Origin: Lunularia cruciata
Taxonomy: Eukaryota > Streptophyta > Marchantiopsida > Lunulariales > Lunulariaceae
Assembly: GCA_948567375.1 (NCBI GenBank)
Contig: OX419758.1
Coordinates: 129,001-193,000, forward strand
Direction: 5' to 3'
Length of the DNA: 64,000 nucleotides
In this document: positions 47,538 to 58,668 of the stretch, piece after piece
How the letters are laid out: the number at the start of each line of letters is the position of its first letter
Position numbering within the stretch: the first letter of the stretch is position 1
Made by a program: the position numbers and the translations under genes
Notes under the pieces: model-generated
Database searches by the model: none
The model's input: the letters and a program-made list of their open reading frames with translations, nothing else
Told to the model about the DNA's origin: nothing

Positions 47538-49201
47538 TCAAACAACCATTAAATGATATAGCTCTTCATCAGGAAACCGATCATTGATTTCCAAATCTTG
47601 GTCTTGAGTTTCTAACCTGGATAAGAAGTCCGGATTTGAATGCGAAGCTCTCTTCCTTACTTGTAAAGTGTATGTGAATTCTTGTAACAACAAGATCCAT
47701 CGTGCAATTTGCCCGGACAAATCTGCCTTCTTGACCAAGTGTTGCAGTGCATAATGGTCTACATAGAAGACGAATTCGTATCCTAACAGGTAGTGGAAAA
47801 ATTTCTTGCAGGCATACACCATCCCGAGTGCTTCTCTTTCAGTCATTGAATAGTTTTTTTTAGAAACTGAAAGTTGTCGGCTGGCATAATACACCGGGTA
47901 GTCCTTTTTCTTCTCATCCTTCTGACTTAAGCCAACTCCAATGGCCATGGACAAAGTGTCCACATATACATGAAAAGGGACGTCCCAATTTGGGGCCCAC
48001 ATGACTGGTGCTTCAACCAGTTTCTTCTTCAACACCTGGAAAGCTTCTTCTTGAGTTGCTTCCCACAGATAATCTTCGGATTTCTTCAGAAGCTTGGTAA
48101 GGGGTGCAACAAGCACTGCATAATTTGACACAAAGCGTTTGTAGTATCCAACGTGTCCTAAGAAGGCTCTCAGCTCCTGGAGGTTCTTCGGGGATTCCAA
48201 AGCTGCAATTACTTTAACCTTCTCGACATCCACTTCAATACCTCGGCTTGACACCCAATGCCCCAGAAGAATTCCTTCCTTCATTGCAAAGAAGCATTCT
48301 CCGGGTGTAATGACAAGCCAGCAAAACGACACCTTTCAAAAGTTTGGCGAAGGTAATCTATATGTACATCTTTTTGCCCAAACACACAAAAATCATCAAT
48401 GAAGACTTCCACAAATTTACGCAAGAAATCTTTGAATATTGAGTTCATCATCTGTTGGAAAGTAGCAGGAGCATTACACAACCCAAAGGGCATTTGATTG
48501 TAAGCAAAAGTGCCCCAATCAGTCGTGAATGTGGTTTTGTCCTTGTCTTCTTCTCAAATGGATACTTGATTGTATCCTGAAAATCCATCAAGAAAACTAT
48601 AGCATGGATGACCAGCTACTTGGTCCAGAATTGTATCTGTAAATGGTAAAGGATGATGGTCCTTTCTGTTGACTACATTTAATTTGCAAAAATCTTGGCA
48701 CACTCAAATTTTCCCGGTCTTCTTCTTTGGAACGATGACAATAGGTGAAACCCACTCATTGCTTAGAACAAGGAAAATTATTCTGGCCCCTAAGTACTTA
48801 TCAATTTTTTCTTTTACCAAGAGGGAGTACTTCGGGTTCAGGCGGTATTGTCTTTGCCAAACCGGAACTGCACCTTCGACCAGATCAATCCGGTGCTCGC
48901 CAAATTCTCATGGAATTCTCGGCATTTGGTCAATAGACCAGGCAAATACATCCTAGAACTCTATAAACAAGGCAATGTATCCTGCCAACTCCTCGGCGGT
49001 CACTATCTTTGAAATCTTTAAAATCTTTTCTTCAGTCAAGACCACATCTTGACAGTCATTGGGGTTAATGACACCTTCTACGTGACTTACTCGACTCAAT
49101 CCGAGGCGTACTGCCGTCAAACGCCCTTCCTCCAAGTCTTGTTCACCCAAGGCAATGTCGTATGGGTCTTTTTTGTTGACCTCTACCTCATAGCATTCCA
49201 A
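47538..49201 (-). pseudogene. Family L reverse transcriptase / RNase H
   Basis: RT begins after the acidic segment at 48953-49201. Visible are ...PIVIVPKKKTGKI, FLDGFSGYNQV, MPFGLCNAPATFQQMMNSIF and the active site VEVFIDDFCVFG (Phe replaces Tyr of YxDD, as in Athila). After a frame change near 48300, GHWVSSRGIEVDVEKVKVI and RAFLGHVGYYKRFVSNY follow. RNase H has FHVYVDTLSMAIGVGLSQ, YYASRQLSVSKKNYSMTEREAL and FVFYVDHYALQHLV. At least three stops lie in the N-terminal half (e.g. near 48905, 48705 and 48557). The copy is inactive but recently so. Confidence 0.9.
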
Positions 49202-49299
49202 ATAATTTACTTGGACATTGGCTTTGGAGTCCTTGGAAGACGAAGATGAAGAATCTTTGGATTCATCCTAGTCTTTTGACGAAGTAGTTTCTCCAAGAT

Positions 49300-49700
49300 G
49301 AGGAACCTTCGTCTAACTTACAGTCACCAGCTTTTGTTCCTTAGAAGAAATGTCTTTAAATTGTAATTTTTGCTGGTGCCAATCCACCATAACTTGGGCA
49401 CTGTACAACCAGGGTCTCCTGATCAAGAGAGGGTAGCCAGTTTTGGTTACTGGTCGTAACACAATGTAGTTTAATTTGAAGGGCACCCCTCCTATAATCG
49501 TGGTGATATTTGAAAGCATGCCCAAGGGCAGTCTCTTGGTTTGATCCGCAAACTTAAGTATTCGGGGTGTTGGTTCAAATGTTGTGTACCCCAGTCAATG
49601 TGCAGTGTCTTCTGTCATGACATTTACACCCGACCCCTGAATCAATGGGTATGGATGTAATCATACAGCCTACTATCTCCACATCCACCTCAGAAGATCC
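49300..49700 (-). pseudogene. Family L aspartic protease
   Basis: IPIDSGSGVNVMTEDTA at about 49610-49655 contains the retropepsin active-site triad DSG. It is followed by LPLGMLSNITTIIGGVPFKLNYIVLRP (49313-49525) and GYPLLIRRPWLYSAQVMVDW, the usual ending of plant Ty3 proteases. Stops interrupt the region between the pieces. Confidence 0.8.
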
Positions 49701-49805
49701 TAAATATTCCTATTCAATACAATAAATTGTGGGCAAGTCTTTCTTGGTCATCGCCCTTACTTTCTTGAGGGCTGAACTTAGCTGCTTTTTATAAAGCTTA
49801 TTGTC

Positions 49806-52295
49806 CTACCATAATTGTTTAAACGTGACATTCACGCTTGTAGACGCCATATCTGCCACAATATCATACTGTGGAACTCTCCCCAATTTCACTTGATTCG
49901 TCTTTGGCTTTGGTTCTAAATTGTTTGCCTGTTCAAAGTGAACTTCGGGATGCTTGAGGATAGTAACCGGAGTGCGTAGGTTCTTGACCCAATGATCATT
50001 GGGTTGACCAACTTCAGCTTGGATCAGGTCTTTTACTTCAGACCTGATATCCGCTGGAAATACAGGGGGTTGCGTCTTTGCATTTGCCTCCACACTAATC
50101 TCCCGCGTGCGTAGTACTTCTTCCTTAACTTCTTTTTGCTTTGCTTTTGCTTTAGCTTTTGCTAGGACCTTTTCCTCCTTTGCAAAAAGGATAGCTTTTG
50201 GTCGCAGTCTTTTAATTTTCCATGAGGAAGAAGACGCAATACTTCCTTTTTTGGAAGCTCGATTCTTCCTCTCCGTGCAAGTTTCTACCTTCAAAATTTT
50301 GAGGTCCGGCCACTCCCCTTCTGAAGCTAGACTCCCTTCTTGAGGCCTCTCTTCCTCAAGTGTAATACAATTGACATTAATGTCCCCCTTCGCCTGGAGC
50401 GCCGCACGCTCGGCGGGAGTCTGAACATACTTGATAGGAGACTTCGGATTGGGTGGTTGCGGGCACTAGTTTCCTGTGTGCCTTGATCCCTTACAATTCC
50501 CACAAAGAGGTACGTACCCAATTTGTTGTCTTGGCTCCGGAAAATTTGGAGACCAATGTCCCATCGAGCCACAATTGTAACAAGCACCCGATGCAACATT
50601 TTGAGGTTTATTTTGACCACCGATTGGGGGTCTTTGTGGAGGAGCAGTAGGATTGTACTCCCGTGGTCCAAACTTGGGACCTTGATATGATGGGCTTGAT
50701 GGAGGCTATGTGTCTTGGGTTTGGTATACCGTCTCTTCTTCTTCACCTTGATCCCATCCAGGAACTCAATCTATCTGTTGCACCGGAAATGCCATGTGTG
50801 TTAAACACTCCGTATTAGCGTGGCCGGATTTACCACACACAGTGCACCATACATTTGGTTGCCCAAATGACAAGGGTTTTCTTCAGTCCTTTTCCCCAAT
50901 CATCTGGATCTTAAAATCTGCAAACTCTTTAATAAGAGTTTCTAACTTTTGATCTGCCTTAGATACATTCTTTACTGGAGGTGTTACTGGCTTCTTTCCT
51001 CTACGTCTTTGTATTTTTCTCGGCTTGGGTTCTTTGTCGGATCCCAAAGAAGAACTAGAAGAAGTGGAGGATTCCTCTGAAGAAGGAGAAGTACTTCGTG
51101 AAGCTCTTTGTCTTGGCTTTTTGCCTTTCTTCTCACAATTTCTTTGGTTACTGGACGAGTTGGAATGAGCCACCTCATATCGGGCAACATGTTTGAGGAC
51201 TTTGTCTAGAGAAGTTACATTCCTCTCCCTGGCAACGATTTGAATCTTTGATGAAAGCCCGCCGAGAAACCAGGTAATGGCTTGGGCATTGGAATAACCC
51301 ACCACCCCGGATTGCTTTGGGACTCGGTTCAATAAGGCCATGAACCTCTCAGAGTAATCTCTTAATTTTTCCTTCTTTCCTCGATCCAAATCATTAAGTG
51401 CCACAAAGACACTTGTATCATAATCCACTTCCCAAAATTGTTCCAGGAAGCCATTCCGTAAGTCTGCCTAGTCTGCTGGTGTGAATCCCTTTTGCGTTAC
51501 ATGAGTATACTAGCTCCGAGCCTTCTTTCGGAGCAGACTTGGAAAAATCCGTAGTCAATCCGCAGAGTCATGTTCCTTGTTGGCAAAGGAAATGACTTCA
51601 AATTCCTCAATGAATTCGTCAGGATCTTTGTCTTGCTTGGTACCTTTATACTTCTGATAAGCATGTCGGGTTACGGGTAACGAAGACATCGTTTGGTGCG
51701 GCGGATTTGGTTGTGGTAAGTTTGAACTTATGGGAACCGAAGAGCTACTTGGTATGGACGCCGTGTTGTCTGCCCACGGGTTCCAATTTGTCAGGTTCAA
51801 ATTGGGGTCTTCTTTGACAATTTCTTCTTCTCTGGTTGTGTTGACTTCAACCCAATCAAAAGTAAGAGGTTCCACAACTTCAATCTGGTCTTTGAACCTT
51901 CTTCAGGATAACCGGGGAATTGTTCGTACCAGATGCTGACACTCTTCTTCCATAAGTGTTCGTGCTGTCTTTTCTCAAACAAACTTCTTAATGAAATCGA
52001 CTTCCTTTACAGCTTTAGGGGAAGTTGGTGTACTGGGTCGTAGCGCGTATGTTTGCCCGCTTGAGTCTTTCTTTTTCTTGGAAGACGGGGATGAAAAGTA
52101 GCCTTGTCAACCTCCTTCACGTCTCTTTTGGTCAAGTTCGCGCAAGGCTGCTTGCACTTTGTGAAGGAGTTGAAAGTCCAACTCTTCTTTTTTGATTTCA
52201 TCCGGAGGAGATGGAGCTTTCAAACGTTCATCTTCTTCACGCTGCAATGCTCGTCTTCGAGCTCTCTCTTCCCGTTGTTCTCTCGATGCAGACAT
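49806..52295 (-). pseudogene. Family L gag (capsid, zinc knuckles and basic linker)
   Basis: Starts near 52295 with a charged helix (SASREQREERARRRALQREE), then a basic region. The capsid-like part is at 51555-51875 and 50883-51428 (YSERFMALLNRVPKQ...ITWFLGGLSSKIQIVARE), with a Ser-rich linker. A canonical zinc knuckle CTVCGKSGHANTEC lies near 50790-50830. Two more knuckle-like motifs (CYNCGSMGHWSPNF, lacking the last Cys, and CGNCKGSRHTGN) lie near 50500-50590. The stretch 49806-50294 is a Lys/Ala-rich linker leading to the protease. Multiple stops. In live elements this forms the particle that packages RNA. Confidence 0.75.
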
Positions 52296-52357
52296 TCATA
52301 TTGCACATACACCCAGTCTCAAATTTGGCTTCATATTCTTCCACTTCCGCGATTTGT

Positions 52358-52376
52358 ATCCCCGGCAGCGGTGCCA
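52358..52376 (-). promoter_or_regulatory. Primer-binding site, tRNA-Asp type, family L
   Basis: On the minus strand TGGCACCGCTGCCGGGGAT lies 7 nt inside the 5' LTR end. It closely matches the TGGCGCCGTTGCCGGGGA type typical of Athila/Tat elements, differing at two positions. Confidence 0.85.
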
Positions 52377-52383
52377 AAAATCA

Positions 52384-55300
52384 TGTGACAACCCAGCAAA
52401 TATCACTTTTGCGGTAATCGGGTAAGTAAAGTTTGTTCCCACAGGGATACTACCCAGAATTGGTCAAATACAAAGACAAAAGTCACAATCGCAGTTCTTC
52501 TTGATTGCTTCTTAATCTCTCAGGTAGAAACTACACCCAGAAGAGAGTAACAAGCTCACAATCTTGACAACTTGTCACGAATACACATACACGTAATCAC
52601 AACATAGCAAATTCTATCCAAACAACTCTTGATTGTGATGATTCAGATTCTCCCGAAGACGGCACTTCACTGCAAAGACCGATTTTGCCTCAGAATTGTG
52701 TTCCACCCCTCCACTGAAGGCACAACTTTCTTGATCAAAATTGCTTCACATCAACTTCGTGCTGCACTCACCAATGCAGAATACTACCAACACTACAATT
52801 CCTCTCAGATTGGTCAAGGCATTGCTCCAATGCACTTCACTCAGGATCAAACACACAGGATGAAGATCAAGGCTACAGATTCCAACATCCACAGACACAC
52901 TAACTTGCTCTTTGGAATTCTCCACACACTCACAAACACAAACACAAAATTGACAATCGGAATTAAGCTTAAGCGACGAGTACTAAGAACAACACTTTGC
53001 TTTATCTATCTTCAGACATATGAATACTGAATAACATCATACTGCGATTGCTCCAATTAAATACTAAAGCAAACGGCAGACTTGCCTACCTAGGCACGAC
53101 TTCCTAACATCCTTTCCTACTTGCAGATCCTAAGTGATAGTCTAGCTCTTCATATCTGCCTCTTCCTATCTCAAAATCGACACTTATCCCGATCCAATGA
53201 CTACCTCATCATCGGCTTCCAAACCCGATGATCTTGTTACTATTTTGCCTTCTTTGGGTATAGATGATTCTACCAAATCCTTCACTAATTCTATGACTTC
53301 TACACTACAATCTACAATTGAGCTTTGGTTTACTCCATCTACTGCTTTATCTCCTAACCCATGTTTCTCTAAAGTGTCAATTATCAAGTCCAATGACACT
53401 TGTACTCCTACTTCTGTAACATCGGGTCTTTTCTCCACTGTCACACTATTTTGAACCTTCTCTAATTCCAAATTGACTAAATCCAATCTAAGACTAACAT
53501 TGTTCTCTACCTCTAACATTTACCTATCTACACGCTCTCTCAATCGAATCAACAACGTGTTCATATCCACATCTTTAGCTTTTCTCTTCCGAGTTTCCTG
53601 CACAAGCAACTTCAACTCATGTAGGCAGGCTTCCTCCAATCTCCCTTCAGCCTCCGTGCTTAAGATTGCTCTCAACTTCCCCGCAACTTCTCCTACTGAT
53701 TCCGACTCATATCCTTGAGAGCGCTCTACCTTCAGTTCTTCACGATACATCTTCAGCTTGTCTTCGTACTCCACAACAAGCATTTTCTTCTCCTTTGCAT
53801 ACTGTGTACTTTGTAACTAAGCACTTCTGACTAGCTCTTGTAATTGTTCTTCTTCCTCTTGCCTGGCTGCTAACTCCCTCTGCCATGCTTGATCTTTTGT
53901 CGCTGCACTCTTCTTCAAACAATCCAACTCCTACTCCATTATCATGGTCATCGCCTTCAAATGAACATTCTTGATACGCACATCACTCACTTCTTCCTTC
54001 ATCTTATTGAGCCACATCGTTTGTTCCTTGAATTCTCTGGCTTGCCTTTGCAATTCCTTCTCCTTCTCGGTGCAGCTTCCTTGTAGCAGGGTCAGCGTTT
54101 TCTTCACCAAGCATTACTCCCTCCGAAGTTCTTCCACTTCCGTGCTTCTTCGGACTTGTTTTTCCTGCAGCTCCTTCACTTCACTCACCAGATACTTCAC
54201 CATCTGCAATTTGTTCATCCCCTTCCTGTGATCTTGGGGAATTACTCTTTGATGCTCCTTCAATAGTTCTAGCAATGGTGTTACCACCTTTCTCAGGTAG
54301 GATATCCCGCTGAAGTGCTCTTCCTTGTCATTGCCATCTTTGTCTGGAGTCTTCTTTTCCGTCATCGGCTCCTTCATCTGAAGTTGCAATCTTCGTATCT
54401 TTATCGTGTTAGCACTTTCTTTGTCTTGGCCTCTTGAACTCGGCCCCGCGGGATTCTTTGCTTCTTCTTCTACTCTTGACTTGTTTAATACCATCGTTTG
54501 ACAAGCCTCACTTATTGCTGCCAATTGCCGGACCTCTGGTTCTCCATCGCTTTCGCTCCCAGACTCCTCACTTTTCAAGGTGAGCTCCTCTTCTTCTGAG
54601 TCCTCTTCTTGCGACTTAGTCTCCTTGCCAGACTCCAATCCCAATGATGCCTCTTTTATGATCTTTGCCGTTTTCAACATCAGCCGTCGAGTCTTCCTTT
54701 GCATGGGAGGCAACCTTGCTTCTTCGGTTTTGCTGCGCTTCTTCATCTTTGGATTGGTAATGTCTTTGACTTTCCACTATCCAGTCCTTGCAAAGTATTT
54801 GTCATTTGCTCAAAGATGCAGCATATACCGGCGCTCCTCATCATCTGCTTCCCATCGCAAATTGGGATGCATGTGAGACACCATACAATGACGCTCGTCT
54901 TTGGATAGTAAATTCAGCCCGAAGTAGAAGTGAGCTATGAATGGTGCAAAATAATGTGGTGGTGAGCCCATTCTCCAATTCACCACCATCTGCCTCGTTT
55001 GGTGGTGAAAGCACTTTGTCCAATTCATTGGAACTCCTGCAAACATCTGATGGAAAAAGATGGCCTGCTGCATGTTCACGTAGGTAGTTTGTTCTGGCTT
55101 GAACATGGCCATCATCGCCCCCACGATACTTCTTCGGATCAGGTCCCGGTAGGACTCCACCTTGTAGCCATTTGTGGTTCTTGGAGTAAAGAACAAATTT
55201 TGGATTTCTGCCGTCTCTTCTTCAACATCACACTTCCCATAGAAGGTGATCCCCGTTGGTTCTCATGCTTCTCTTCCCAATACCAACTTCCAATCCGACT

Positions 55301-56085
55301 TAGTCCATCGAGCCGGACTGCCTCTCTTCCCTTCCACCTCGGGACCCTCATCACAATTATTAGCAGCAATCTCTGCCATCACTCCTGGGAAATTGAAATT
55401 CCAGTTCCATGCTAAAAATGTAATACAAAGTCTAATCAAGACTTCGATTCTAGCCACTACATCTACCCTTCGAATTGCAAAACCTCTCACCGGCAGCGCA
55501 TTCACCACCTTCTTTGCCATGATTTGTTCTCTTGTTCTACGATGTTGGAAAATTAGATCCTCTCCTAGTTGAGACACTCTAACTCCCTCAGGGTTCCAGA
55601 AAATCTCACTCTCGATGGGCTTCTGGACACGCATTACTGTAGGACGACTACTCAAAGGAATTGGAAATTTACTCAAAGTATTCAACTTCCCCCTGCACAG
55701 TCGCAATTTTATATTGCCCCAAATCGCAATCATTCTTCAGTCAATTTTGTTTGTGAATTTCTCTCTTTTGCGTGCACTCCTGGTCACTGTCAAGACATGC
55801 TTCTTCTGCCCCCGCCGTTTCTTGAAATGTACTTTCTTGCCACGTACAAAAGTTGTTAAATGGTCTTCGTCTTTTTTGTGTCTTCCAACCCAAAGATGGT
55901 GATCTTTGGACTTTTTCCGGTGTACTCTTCTTCCGAGTACCTCCATCATCGGATCCAATGTCATCTTCTTCGGATTTCCTCCAAAGTTACTTTCGTCCAT
56001 TCTTTGTCCGCAATTCAACTTTTAGTGCTTACTTCGTCTCTTAAACCCTACTAACCATAGAAAAACAAAAAATGTGGGTACCACA
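52384..56085 (-). repeat. 5' LTR of the nested L element
   Basis: 3,702 bp from TGTGACAACCCAGC (low end) to GTGGGTACCACA (high end), TG...CA on both strands. This is the longest, most complete LTR of the family in the window. It holds the full LTR-resident ORF in its first roughly 2.9 kb and an AT-rich non-coding 3' part. The promoter was not located with confidence. Confidence 0.93.
53187..56018 (-). pseudogene. LTR-resident coiled-coil ORF, most complete copy (about 940 codons)
   Basis: Begins at MNCGQRMDESNFGG about 67 bp inside the LTR. It continues in essentially one path to IVTRSSGLEADDEVVIGSG at 53187, interrupted by scattered single stops and frame changes. Layout: basic N-terminus; a putative globular domain of about 250 residues (VDVVARIEVLIRLCITFLAWN, KVESYRDLIRRSIVGAMMAMF, FFHQMFAGVPMNWTKCFHH, LNLLSKDERHCMVSHMHPN); an acidic Ser/Glu linker; long coiled coil with heptads (QMVKYLVSEVKELQEKQVRR, KEKELQRQAREFKEQ); and a conserved C-terminal block (VGVQVSLDLIIDTLEKHGLGDKAVD). 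No gag, pol, env or transposase motif. Transcribed in the same sense as gag-pol. It could be derived from the extra ORF of Athila/Tat elements absorbed into an expanded LTR; that is inference. Confidence 0.78.
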
Positions 56086-57321
56086 ATGCGTCTCTAGGCT
56101 GTCCAACTAGGTTCACCACTGCCATAGGTGACCTATCAGCCACTACCACTGTCTGAGACTGATGACCAATATCCAAGATATCATCAACAAGGATGTGGTC
56201 AAGTCGCCAAATCCCATCATAAGCGCATTGTAGAACCTCTCTGGGTAAGAGGTTCGTCCACCAACAACGAAGACGATGAGCCCGTGATCCCACTCTGGCT
56301 GCATCTAACAATACAGCAGGTCCCATCCAAGAATGGACCTGATGTGTACTCACCACCACTCTGGTGCAAGAATCACCCATCAAAGGAACGTTCTCCAAAA
56401 GGTAAGTTGGAGAAACGGACTGATGAACCTGGAGATGTCGTAGTATCCGTAACATATCCCAAAACACACCAGAATGAGGATCTTGAAGACCCAATCCTCT
56501 AACAGCACGTGTATGTCCTTGACATGGCCATCCAAAAATCACCAAGTGAATAGGCCCATGTCTCTCTAGGTCATGCACCCCCAGTAAGGAAATGTCTCAT
56601 GGTAGGGCCTTTTGGTAACCTCTGACTATTGACATTGGTAATAACTCCGGATACCAATAGGCCAAGTGTGCCACATGATGTAGAAAGACTCTCCTAGCAG
56701 TCTCATCTCTCTCTACATTACTTGGATACCCGCCTATAACACCGTAGCTAGTTTGGTGCTGATCCCACCAAACAACTCCAATAGGCATATCCCCTCTACT
56801 GGATACTGCCAAGCAATGAGTGTGGTATCTAGAGGTGTCAAAGCAATCGCCTCTGGAGGCTCATCCTCACACTCATCTCCTGATGGTACGAAGGCTCCAC
56901 TCCAAGCCTGCTGCACCAACTGATCTGCATGCTGCTGCAATGCCTCCTCTAAACTCCACAATGGAACATCCAAGGTGGATAGAACAATCCCACTTGTACT
57001 CCATAGACGAGTGATCTCCTTTGGTACTGGAGTATCCTCTACATGGGCGTTCCCCTCCAACAAGTCACCAGGCCAAGTAACAACACCGCTGAAAGCTAAA
57101 ACTAATGCTGCCATGGTCCTGGACTGTAGTGAGCCAAGACTGCCACTACTGAAGCGTATTGGTAGGCGACATACCCGTCCCTCACCAAACTGCCAACCAG
57201 GTCTATAAGAGGCTATCTCCTCCCAATAGTCAATGCTGAAACCCATGGGGTATAACACTGCTCCCCCAACTAGCACATCATATGACTCAGCTATTGTCGC
57301 AATAGCCTGAGCTCTCACCAC
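56086..57321 (-). pseudogene. Cytosine-5 DNA methyltransferase (DNMT3-like), N-terminal and catalytic part
   Basis: 57321 to about 56830 encodes a region of about 165 residues of unknown fold (VLVGGAVLYPMGFSIDYWEE...). Motif I follows: CLLELFGGISTKLATVL (about 56735-56790). After a frameshift, motif II appears as VERDETARRV. A TGA stop lies at 56597-56599. Next comes motif IV with the catalytic cysteine, IHLVIFGWPCQGHTRA, then GLQDPHSGVFWDMLRILR and motif VI TYLLENVPLM. Motif VIII-like ARVGSRAHRLRCWWTNLL closes the fragment. It catalyses 5-methylcytosine formation in known relatives. The PCQ and ENV residues are intact. The gene continues after the nested element at 43289. It sits between protease and RT in one pol frame. 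DNMT3/DRM-like by motif style; a phylogeny would be needed to place it. Confidence 0.9.
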
Positions 57322-57398
57322 CGAGCTATCAGTCAGATGACCAGGCTGAACTTGGACAACAAGCTCCCCACGTGTGATGTACTATGTCGAACCACCAC

Positions 57399-57965
57399 CT
57401 AGAGATGTCTGGATCTGAAATTGGTCTTCCGTAACTCCAGACCGATAACTGCAGCCTTTCCCAACATAAGGGGTTGCGCACCAGAGTCTAACAAGACTCT
57501 CTGTGGTGTATAGACCTTCCTTGAAGGTCCCACCAAATGAAAAATCCCCCTCTGGTTATCCAATAGGACAACACTAGGTGTGAACCGTGCTCTCTCAAAG
57601 GCCAATCTAGCTGGCAACTCCTCCAATCTAGCCGTTGCTGCCTGCCATAAACCATTGGTCGCTAAATGGATCCTATGCTCCTCAACCAAGTTAGCTCCAC
57701 TACCAACCACCTCTGCTCTAGCAGTAGGAACTGCACCCTCCCTACTCTCACACAATGTGGCAGCCAACCGGAACACTAGGGCTAGGTCAACTCCCAATGT
57801 AAACATGTCACTGGCTGAAAACAAAGGATGCCGCATAATCAGTTGAGCCGCCCCCAACATCATGCTAGACTCATTCTGTGTAGTAGTAGGTGGCTGACTA
57901 GCAGGTAGTCCATCATGTACTCCATCACCACCTACCACACTAGCACTAGGACGTCTAGGAACCAT
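57399..57965 (-). pseudogene. Family M retropepsin and preceding linker
   Basis: A 188-codon open frame. The N-terminal two thirds (MVPRRPSASVVGGDGVHDG...) includes helical sequence AAQLIMRHPLFSASDMFTLG. Near the C-terminus VYTPQRVLLDSGAQPLMLGKAAVIGLEL carries the DSGA active site with flanking hydrophobic residues, as in Ty3 aspartic proteases. It is upstream of the methyltransferase in transcription order. The frame itself is open, but the polyprotein around it is broken. Confidence 0.82.
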
Positions 57966-58016
57966 GGATGTCGTCTATAATGCCTCAGATAGTGTGAAAG
58001 ACTGGAGAAGTCTGAC

Positions 58017-58460
58017 CTATCTCCCAACCTCTCCTCTCTGTGGGTCCAACTCCACTGATGCTCCTCTAGGCTCTGGAGCACATACTGCACTCCTAGTCAC
58101 TACTGCAGATGCATCCACCTGTGCTGCTCCGCACATGAAGTCCAAAGCATCTCTATCACCAACATATGAGGTGGAAGCCTCAGCACCCAAATCTGATCTC
58201 CTCTGAGCAATAGCCATACTAGCCAATCTCTGCTCCAACTGCTCAATCCGAGTAGCCATAGTTATGTCAGAAGTAAGGGTAGGTACTGCACCCCTACTAG
58301 GTGTAGATCCTCTACCACCACCTCTACCACCTCGTCCTCCATGAACTGGAGCTCCTCTACTACCTGCCATAGCAGCCCTACCACTCCGTAACTCCGGGTG
58401 TAGGTCAAAACACCGGTCACTAGTATGACAAATCTGTGGCAGTGCTCACATTGCCTCTGT
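58017..58460 (-). pseudogene. Family M nucleocapsid-like Gly/Arg-rich segment with zinc-knuckle remnant
   Basis: 58017-58370 encodes a Gly/Arg-rich stretch (HGGRGGRGGGRGSTPS) and a heptad-like MATRIEQLEQRLASMAIAQ. Immediately upstream (58380-58450), split over two frames, are CEHCHRF and CHTSDRCFDLHPELRSGRAA. Together these look like a CCHC knuckle followed by the LHPELR tail common in plant gag proteins. RNA binding is inferred. Confidence 0.65.
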
Positions 58461-58668
58461 GTTGGCTATGATGCACCAGAGGTATCAAGTCCGCTGCCCT
58501 GAGTACACTCTCTCCAATGGTGAGGTCCACCATAAGTCTAACAAGCAACATTACCACTCATTGACTGCTGCTGACCCGAAAACGAGGGTAAGGGTCTAAC
58601 TCCACTAGGCCCTCCACTCGCTCCAAAGGATCTGGGTTGTCCACCTTGTCCTCGGAACCCAACTGGGC

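Larger units (their letters stand above)
43290..56085 (-). mobile_element. Complete family L (Athila-like Ty3) element nested in family M
   Basis: 12,796 bp with LTRs 52384-56085 (5') and 43290-46212 (3'). Each LTR starts TGTGGTACCCACA and ends ...TGTCACA or a variant on the minus strand. The element is flanked by ATGCA (43285-43289) and ATGCG (56086-56090). The internal region 46213-52383 has a tRNA-Asp-type PBS, gag, protease, RT/RNase H, integrase without chromodomain, and a G-rich polypurine tract abutting the 3' LTR. The RT active site FIDDFCVFG and the PBS type point to the Athila/Tat side of Ty3 elements. Stops in gag, RT and integrase make this copy defective. Confidence 0.92.
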
